This document shows positions 57,538-64,000 of a DNA stretch of 64,000 nt, piece after piece; within the stretch, counting starts at the first letter, position 1, and each line of letters opens with the position of its first letter. A program made the translations under genes and the position numbers. The notes under the pieces are model-generated. The model searched no databases. It worked only from the letters and a program-made list of their open reading frames with translations, and was not told the DNA's origin. The stretch spans positions 2,288,431-2,352,430 of the forward strand of contig JANAVB010006999.1 of NCBI GenBank assembly GCA_029216955.1, written 5' to 3'. This DNA is from Iris pallida. Lineage: Eukaryota; Streptophyta; Magnoliopsida; Asparagales; Iridaceae.

Positions 57538-59721
57538 TTTCTGGAGGTCGTTGAGAACGCGTGGAAGTTGGTGCATTGCAGCAACCCTCTGTTCAAATTT
57601 TCTCTGCGACTGAAGGTGTCCAGAAGGGCCCTATCTGCGTGGAGTAAGCTGGAATTTGGTGACATTTTTAGATAGGCTAGAGCAGCCGAGGACAGGGTTA
57701 AGTAGGCAAAGGAGACATTTGCTGAGAATGATACAGAGGATAATCAGGCGGCTCTTAATCTGGCTATTGCCCATCTTAAGCAAAGACTCAAAACATAAGA
57801 AGACTTTTGGAGACAGAAAGCCAGAGCGAGTTAGGACAGAGATGGAGACAAAAATACCAAGTACTTCCATGCGTGTGTTCTGGGTCGCAGGAGCCTCCTT
57901 CACATACACAAAATCTCTGATGGCGAGGGGCGGATGGTGAGGGATCTCCCCGGCCAATAGGTACTACTCGGCTCTTTTCTAGAAAGGAAAGGTTACTTAT
58001 GATCCTCCCCCCTTTTTTTTGGGTTGGGGGGGGGGGTTATTACTCCGGTTATTCAGGGAGGGAGAACGAGATGCTCTTGGCCACCCGGATGGCGACGGAA
58101 TTGAAAGCTATTACTTGGGGCATGAGAAAGGATAGCACTGCTGGCCCTAACGGGTTCTCAGGATCCTTCTTCAGACATTGCTGGGATTTAATTCAGGAGG
58201 ATCTGGTAGAACCGACGACCGATTTCATCTAAGGCCTAAGCTACCCCAAAGTAGTCTTGAGCACCCACCTATTTTTGATCCCGAATTCGACGATTCCAGG
58301 GTCTCTCGACGATTTCAAACCATTGAGTTTGTGCACTTTTTAAACAAGATCATATCCAAATTTATTGCTAACAGAATGGCGGTGATATTGCTGAACATCA
58401 TATCTCCAGAGCAAAGTGGTTTTGTGCGAGGCAGGAATATTTTAGATAGCATTTTGCTCGCACAAGAGATGATCATCACTTGTCTTAAACACCCGGGGCG
58501 TGGTAGGAATATTGCTATGAAATTGGATATGGAAAAAGCTTATGATGGACTGGACTGGAAGTACTTGATTTGGGTGCTTAGAGACTTTGGATTTGTAGAG
58601 AAGTAGATTGATATCCTATATAGATCGGTCTCTAATTGTTTGTTCTCCACTGTGATCAATGGCCAGGCGACGGGCTTCTTCAAGTCTCATCGGGGTGTTA
58701 GGTAGGGCGATCCGCTATCTCCGACGATCTTCATTATTGCGGCTGAAGTTCTTAGGAGGAATCTCAACAGGATGGGTTTGGTCCCGAGGTATACTCTCTT
58801 CCACACCACAGCATGCTGCCCGCCCATTACCCACCTTGCATTACTGGCGATATTATCATCTTTTCGGTGGGAGACTTGTGCTCTCTTGTGGTGGTGTTGG
58901 CTACCTTGGATCATTACATGAAAACTTTGGGTCAAAAAGTTAGCATCAAGAAAAGTGTGATCTACGTTCATCATACTTTGACCACCAAGAACAATGCTAG
59001 TTCCGCCAGTGTTTCTGGGTTTAAAGTTCTTGGCCCTCCCTTCATGTACCTTGGGTGGCCAATGACGAAAGGCAGGGCTAAAGCGGGGATGTTCGAAGGT
59101 TTGCTGGCTAGAGTCAGGAAAAAGATCTAGGGTTGGCACAACTGTATCCTTTCTGGTGGGGGGGGGGTGGAACTTATTTTACTTAGGAGTGTTCTCTGTT
59201 CTATACCTCTTTACTTACTGGCTGTTTGTAATCCTCCTAAGAAGGTGATGGCTGCTCTTGAGGGGATGTTCATCCGCTTCTTTTGGGGTCATAGAGACGG
59301 CGCTGACAAGAGAATTTGGGCTAGCTAGCCAACTCTGGCTCGTCCAACGTCCGAGGGAGGGCTTGGCCTTAGACGTGTGGCGGATATTGTTGACGCTTTC
59401 TCCGTAAAACTGTGGTGGAAGGTGAGGACAGTCGGACTCGCTGTGGTGTAGATTTTTAAAAGCCAGGTAATTTTGCCGTAGCTACCCCTCTGTTGTTGTT
59501 GCTAACTGTAGAGCCTCGAAGTGTTGGCGGAGGATCCTACGTGGGCAGCTATTGGAGGAACAATTCATCAGAGTTTTGGTCGGGAGGGGAAACGAGAACC
59601 TGTTGTTTGAAAACTAGACTGGGAGTGGCTGTCTCACCCCGATCGGACAGGTTCCCTATGACGCCCCTATCAGCGCCATTCGGTTGGGGGATGGCGGATG
59701 GGACTAGGAGCGCATCCGACT
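57538..59721 (+). pseudogene. LINE ORF2 continued: RT domain, truncated by the second copia element
   Basis: The frame resumes with FLEVVENAWKLVH, runs through the LINE linker (DRDGDKNTKYFHACVLGRR near 57840) into RT with SGFVRGRNILDSILLAQEM near 58420 and MKLDMEKAYDGLDWKYL near 58520. The catalytic YADD seen in the sister copy at 13295 is lost here (TGDIIIF near 58850). Stops and indels are frequent (57672, 57702, 57798, 58230, 58606, 59128, 59325) and G-runs have expanded near 58028 and 59157. It ends at 59721, where the next copia LTR begins; the rest of the LINE must lie right of the window. Confidence 0.85.
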
Positions 59722-60522
59722 TGTTGGAGTGGGTGGGGTTCCCAACCTATGTGGAGAAGACCCCGGAGTGCGACGAGCGCCGTCCGATATCGAAGAAGCT
59801 CGGGAAGTAGGCGACGGAGTTGCTGCTGTTGCTGCTGGAGCTGCTGGAAGCAGGGGATCCGAGTTCGGGCCGAACTCGGTCCCATGGCGAGTTCGGGCCG
59901 AACTCGGTCTGGCCGTTCCAGGGTTTGGTCAGTAGGTGCTGGTTGCCCCACACAGAGTTCTGGCCGAACTCTGTGTCGTCGGGGGCTGAAGCGATTTTTT
60001 GGATGAGTTTTCATCATTGGATCTAATCCAACGGTCCAGGTTGGTTGCGAGATTAGGGAGATATATTGAGTTTTCTCAACCCTAATTCATTATCGTATTA
60101 TCGCATTGGACAACACAAGTTTGAGAGAGAAGGAGGCAAGAGTGCCATTGCAATTTCGGAGAAGAAGACGGAGGATCGAAGGTCGTTTTCGAAGGAGATC
60201 GTGTTTCGGGTAATCTCTACTCGTCGTTCTCGTTCTTCGTAGCCTTGTGATCATTGTTCTTGTCTCTGAGTGTTGTGGGGATCCGATTTGGATCGGGAGG
60301 AGTTTGTAGAGGGTGTAATTCTTCTATTCCATTAGTGGAGGCTTCTCAGGGTTGGACTCCGATCGTCCCGTGGTTTTTCCCGCAAGGGTTTCCACGTCAA
60401 AAATTCTCTGTGTCTGCGTGGTTGTTTTTGTGAGCTTGTTTTTGGGTTCGTGCGTTGTTTGCTCGGTCCTCTCGCAGGTACTCTCCGGTTTGGGGAAAGG
60501 TTTCCGCGCTTCTTTTCCAACA
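59722..60522 (+). repeat. 5' LTR of the second Tnt1-like element (801 bp)
   Basis: TGTTGGAGTGGG to TTCCAACA. It matches the 795-bp LTRs over both ends, but the middle (about 59790-59940) differs strongly: it has a GCTGCTGTTGCTGCTGGAGC stretch, and its palindromes use GAGTTCGGGCCGAACTC, without CA...TG flanks in two of three. Confidence 0.9.
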
Positions 60523-60525
60523 GAG

Positions 60526-60580
60526 TGGTATCAAAGCATAGGTTTTGTTCTGGCTGATACCAACATAGTGGTATCAGAGC
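60526..60580 (+). other. duplicated primer-binding site with a hairpin
   Basis: TGGTATCAAAGC at 60526-60537 lies at the normal place, and TGGTATCAGAGC at 60569-60580 is a second site. CTGATACCA (60554-60562) and TGGTATCAG (60569-60577) form perfect 9-bp arms around a 6-base loop. The sister element has a single site. Confidence 0.8.
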
Positions 60581-60629
60581 TTTGGGTTCAAAGGGTGTCA
60601 GGAGTTGACAGAGGAACCAGAGAGGAGAG

Positions 60630-63600
60630 ATGGACGCGAAGCCGGTGCGCATGGTGAACCTTAATGGCACAAACTATTATTATTGGCGGAGCAAGATGAA
60701 GGATTTGCTATTTGTCAAGAAGCTGCATCTACCTGTGTTTGCATCCGAGAGGCCCAGTGATAAATCCGAGGAGGACTGGAAGTTTGAGCACATACAGGTG
60801 TGTGGGTACATACGACAGTTTGTTGATGAGAACGTGTACAACCACGTTGCCAATATTGAGCACGCGAAGACGTTGTGGGATAAGCTGGAATCCTTGTATA
60901 CGAAGAAGACCGGGGTAAACAAGTTGTTCCTGATCCGAACGATGATGGGTCTGCGGTACAAGGATGGGGCGTCTATTACGGATCACTTGAGTGATTTTCA
61001 GGGCGTGGTTGACCAGCTATCTTCTATGGGAGTCAAGTTCGACGACGAAGTTTAGGGACTGTGGCTGCTGTGTACCTTGCCAGACTCGTGGGAGACCGTA
61101 CGAGTATCTATGATCGCTTCTGCTCCAGAGGGCGTGGTCAGTCTGGAGTTTGCCAAGAGCGGGGTGTTGAATGAAGAGATGCGGAGACGTTCTCAGGGCA
61201 CTTCATCCACATCCCACCACTCAGAGGCACTTGTTTCAGAGAGCCGCGGAAGGGGCAAAAGCAGGGGTCCAGGTGGTGGCAGAGACAAGAGCAGGGGGAA
61301 GTCCAAGGGTCGGTACGAGGACTCAGAGTGTTATCATTACGGTAAGAAGGGCCATATCAAGCGGAATTGTTTCGCTTGGAAGAAGAAGAAGAAGGGCGAC
61401 AAGGGGAAGCAAGAAGAGAACACTACAGCGGCGGCCTCGGTACATGGAGGCGATGTGATCGTCGTAGGTGATGAGGTCATTACTAACCTCGCCTGCGATG
61501 ACAATTCTTGGCTGGTGGACTCAGGGGCTTCAGCACATGTATCTCACAATAGGGCACTGTTTGCCACTTACACGACAGGCGACTGTGGCGTGTTGAAGAT
61601 GGGCAATGGAGATGTGTCGAAGGCGGTTGCCATTGGAGATGTGCATTTGAGAACGAAGACGGGTGCGATTCTTGTTCTCAAGGATGTTCGTCATGTCCCT
61701 GATATCCGTTTCAACCTGGTGTCGGTTGGAAGGTTGGATGACGAGGGATTCTTCAGTCTCTTCGGGAATAGTCAGTGGAAGCTTTCCAGAGGTTCGATGG
61801 TGATTGCCAGAGGAAGCAAGAAGTCCGGTCTCTACTATATGGAGGGGAGCGCAGAGGGGGCACAGGAGGTGAACGCCGTCAGTGACGCGTCTACCGAGTT
61901 GTGGCACAGGCGGCTCGGCCATATCAGCGAGAAGGGGATGAGCTACTTGGTGAACAGGAAAGTGATTCCGGGGCTCAAGTCTACAAAGTTGGAGAAATGC
62001 ACGCACTGTTTGGCTGGGAAGCAAAGTAGGGTGTCTTTCCAGAGTCACCCAAGTTCGAGGAAGCCGGCGTTGCTCGAGTTGATTCACTCGGATGTCTGCG
62101 ATCCTATGAAGGTAAAATCTCTTGGTGGTGCTTCTTACTTTGTGACTTTCATTGATGACTGTTCCAGGAAGGTTTGGGTCTATGCCTTAAAGACCAAGGA
62201 TCAGGTGCTGCCTACTTTCAAGGAGTTTCATGCCTCCGTTGAAAGGGAGACGGGCAAGAAGTTGTTGTGTGTTCGGTCCGACAATGGCGACGAATACATC
62301 GGTCCCTTTGATGCGTATTGCAGAGAGCAAGGGATACGACACCAGAAGACTCCGCCAAAGACACCTCAGCTCAATGGTGTAGCGGAGCGCATGAACAGGA
62401 CACTGATGGAGAGGGTGCAGTGTTTGCTGTCAGAAGCAAATTTGTCGAGCAGTTATTGGGGTGAGGCTCTTCTCACAGCTGCTTATATTATTAATTTGCC
62501 TCCTTGTGCTCCTTTGCAGGGTGATGTGCCTGACAAAGTATGGTACGGCAAAGAGCCGTCATACAATCACCTGCGGGCGTTTGGTTGTAAAGCCTTCGTG
62601 CATGTACCGAAGGACGAGAGGACCAAACTTGAGCCGAAGATGAGGCGATGCGTCTTTGTCGGCTATGGTCGGGATGAGTTTGGCTATAGACTCTACGACC
62701 CAGTGGAAGGAAAGCTCTACAGAAGCAGGGACGTGGTGTTCGTCGAGGATCAGACCATGACCAACACTCAGGATTCCGAGACGCCTTCTGAGGCTGAGGA
62801 ATTGCCTGAGTTAGAGTTATTTCGCTTCGAGCAGTTTCCAGAGGACATCGCAGAGGATCCAGTTATGGGGGAGCCGGTACATGGAGTTGCTCCCAACCTT
62901 GATCATCAGCCTGCTGATGGTGGTCAGGGTATCCCTCAGGAGGATGAGCATGCCGGAGAGGTAGTTCCTGAAGGGGAGGAGGCTGTCGGTATACAGCCAG
63001 CACCAGTGGCTCCACTGAGAAGGAGCAACAGGGATCGTCGACCATCTACGAGATACTCGCCGGATGAGTATGTGCTACTGACTGACGGGGGAGAGCCCGA
63101 AAGTTTCGCAGAGGCTATGGAAGACGAACACAGGCAGGAGTGGATGGTGGCTATGCAGAAGGAGATGAGTTTCTTGCACACCAATTCTACTTATGATCTG
63201 GTGCGGTTGCCAAAGGGCAAGAAGGCTTTGAAGAATCGATGGGTGTTCAGAGTGAAGCAGACGGATGATGCTACTCGCCCTCGATACAAAGCGAGGCTGG
63301 TAGTCAAGGGCTACGGTCAGCGGAAAGGCGTGGATTATGATGAAATCTTTTCGCCTGTCGTCAAGCATTCGTCTATTCGGGTGGTGCTAGCATTAGCAGC
63401 CAGTTTCGACTTGGAGGTCGAGCAGATGGACGTGAAGACGGCATTCCTCCACGGTGATCTTGAGGAGGAGTTGTACATGGAGCAGCCGGAGGGATTCTGT
63501 GAGAAGGGCAAGTCACATTTGGTCTGCCGGTTGAGGAAGAGCTTGTATGGTCTGAAGCAGGCTCCGAGGCAGTGGTACAGAAAGTTTGAGTCATTTATGG

Positions 63601-64000
63601 GGGAGCATGGTTATGCACGGACGACGTCGGACCATTGTGCATTTGTGAGGTATTTTGCCGATGATGATTTTATCATCTTATTGCTCTATGTTGATGATAT
63701 GCTATTAGTGGGTCAGAATGCCACTAGGATAGCGGAGTTGAAGCGCCAGCTGGGCGCGGCCTTCTCTATGAAGGATTTGGGCGCAGCGAAGACTATTCTT
63801 GGGATGGAGATCAGCCGAGAGAGAGAGTCCAAGCTGCTACACTTGTCCCAAAAGAAGTACATTCACCGGGTACTTCAGCGTTTCGGGATGGACGGGTCGA
63901 AGAAAGTGAGTTCCCCCCTCGCGGCTCACTTTAAGTTCACTGAGGAGCAGTGTCCATCTACCGAGGACGAAAAGGAAGATATGGAGCGGGTTCCATATGC
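60630..64000 (+). pseudogene. gag-pol of the second Tnt1-like element, nearly intact, 3' end outside the window
   Basis: It starts MDAKPVRMVNLNGTNYYYWR. Gag is open to a stop at 61053-61055, where the family appears to have Gln. After that I see no stop in this frame to the window end. Zinc knuckle: CYHYGKKGHIKRNCF near 61328, with the second Cys replaced by Tyr. Protease WLVDSGASAHVSHN is near 61508, integrase HRRLGHISEKGM near 61905 then HCLAGKQ, and the catalytic core has RSDNGDEY near 62275 where GGEY is usual. RT carries YVDDMLLVG near 63687. It is by far the best preserved polyprotein here, but the nonsense codon and the knuckle change argue against activity unless the stop is read through. 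Confidence 0.9.

Larger units (their letters stand above)
59722..64000 (+). mobile_element. second Tnt1-like copia element, runs off the right edge
   Basis: It is the same family as 40399-57537, inserted at a different point of the same LINE. It begins with a full 5' LTR and an almost open gag-pol. CGACT at 59717-59721 should be its left target duplication. Its 3' half lies outside the window. Confidence 0.9.

Overview
The window looks like nuclear, repeat-rich intergenic DNA of a flowering plant. It contains layered Ty1/copia and Ty3/gypsy LTR retrotransposons, L1-type LINEs with a DUF4283 first ORF, a CACTA transposon carrying plant gene pieces, a hAT-type MITE, long TA/CA/AAT microsatellites and one broken defensin-like peptide exon. 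I found no intact host gene, rRNA, tRNA gene or CRISPR array. I cannot name the species or family from sequence alone.

Layout. 1-4025: start of the internal region and a 3.7 kb LTR of a gypsy-type element on the minus strand. 4528-11623: complete but decayed copia element, minus strand. 12333-15250: 5'-truncated LINE containing a 198 bp hAT MITE, then CA/TA microsatellites. 15613-35120: a large copia element (minus strand) with an extra ORF after pol. It is broken by a 3.35 kb solo LTR (17370-20721, TSD CATCT) and by a 7.55 kb CACTA element (23737-31288, TSD TAG). The CACTA element carries exons of the chloroplast cytochrome c assembly gene CCS1 and exons resembling the RWA cell-wall acetylation family. 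35126-37928: gag and 5' LTR of another gypsy element, truncated. 38488-38638: last exon of a defensin-like peptide gene, cut by a LINE beginning near 38657.

That LINE (38657-40398 plus 57538-59721) holds a Tnt1-like copia element (40399-57537, 795 bp LTRs, TSD TTTCT). The copia element holds a LARD-like element (45128-56556, about 4 kb LTRs, TSD CATCG) whose only recognisable coding piece is a gag remnant. A second, better preserved copy of the Tnt1-like element enters the LINE at 59722 and runs off the right edge. This is a four-level nest: defensin-like gene, LINE, copia, LARD.

All coding regions are transposon proteins or captured or broken host fragments. The nearest to intact is the copia polyprotein at 60630-64000, for which I see one nonsense codon. 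Exact target-site duplications at six junctions fix the order of most insertions. The more unusual signals are: three GAGTTC/GAACTC palindromes upstream of the promoter in Tnt1-like LTRs, with related blocks in the large copia LTR and before its extra ORF; an identical non-standard primer-site-like 18-mer in two long-LTR elements; a doubled, hairpin-forming primer site in the right-hand copia copy; and the captured CCS1 exons.
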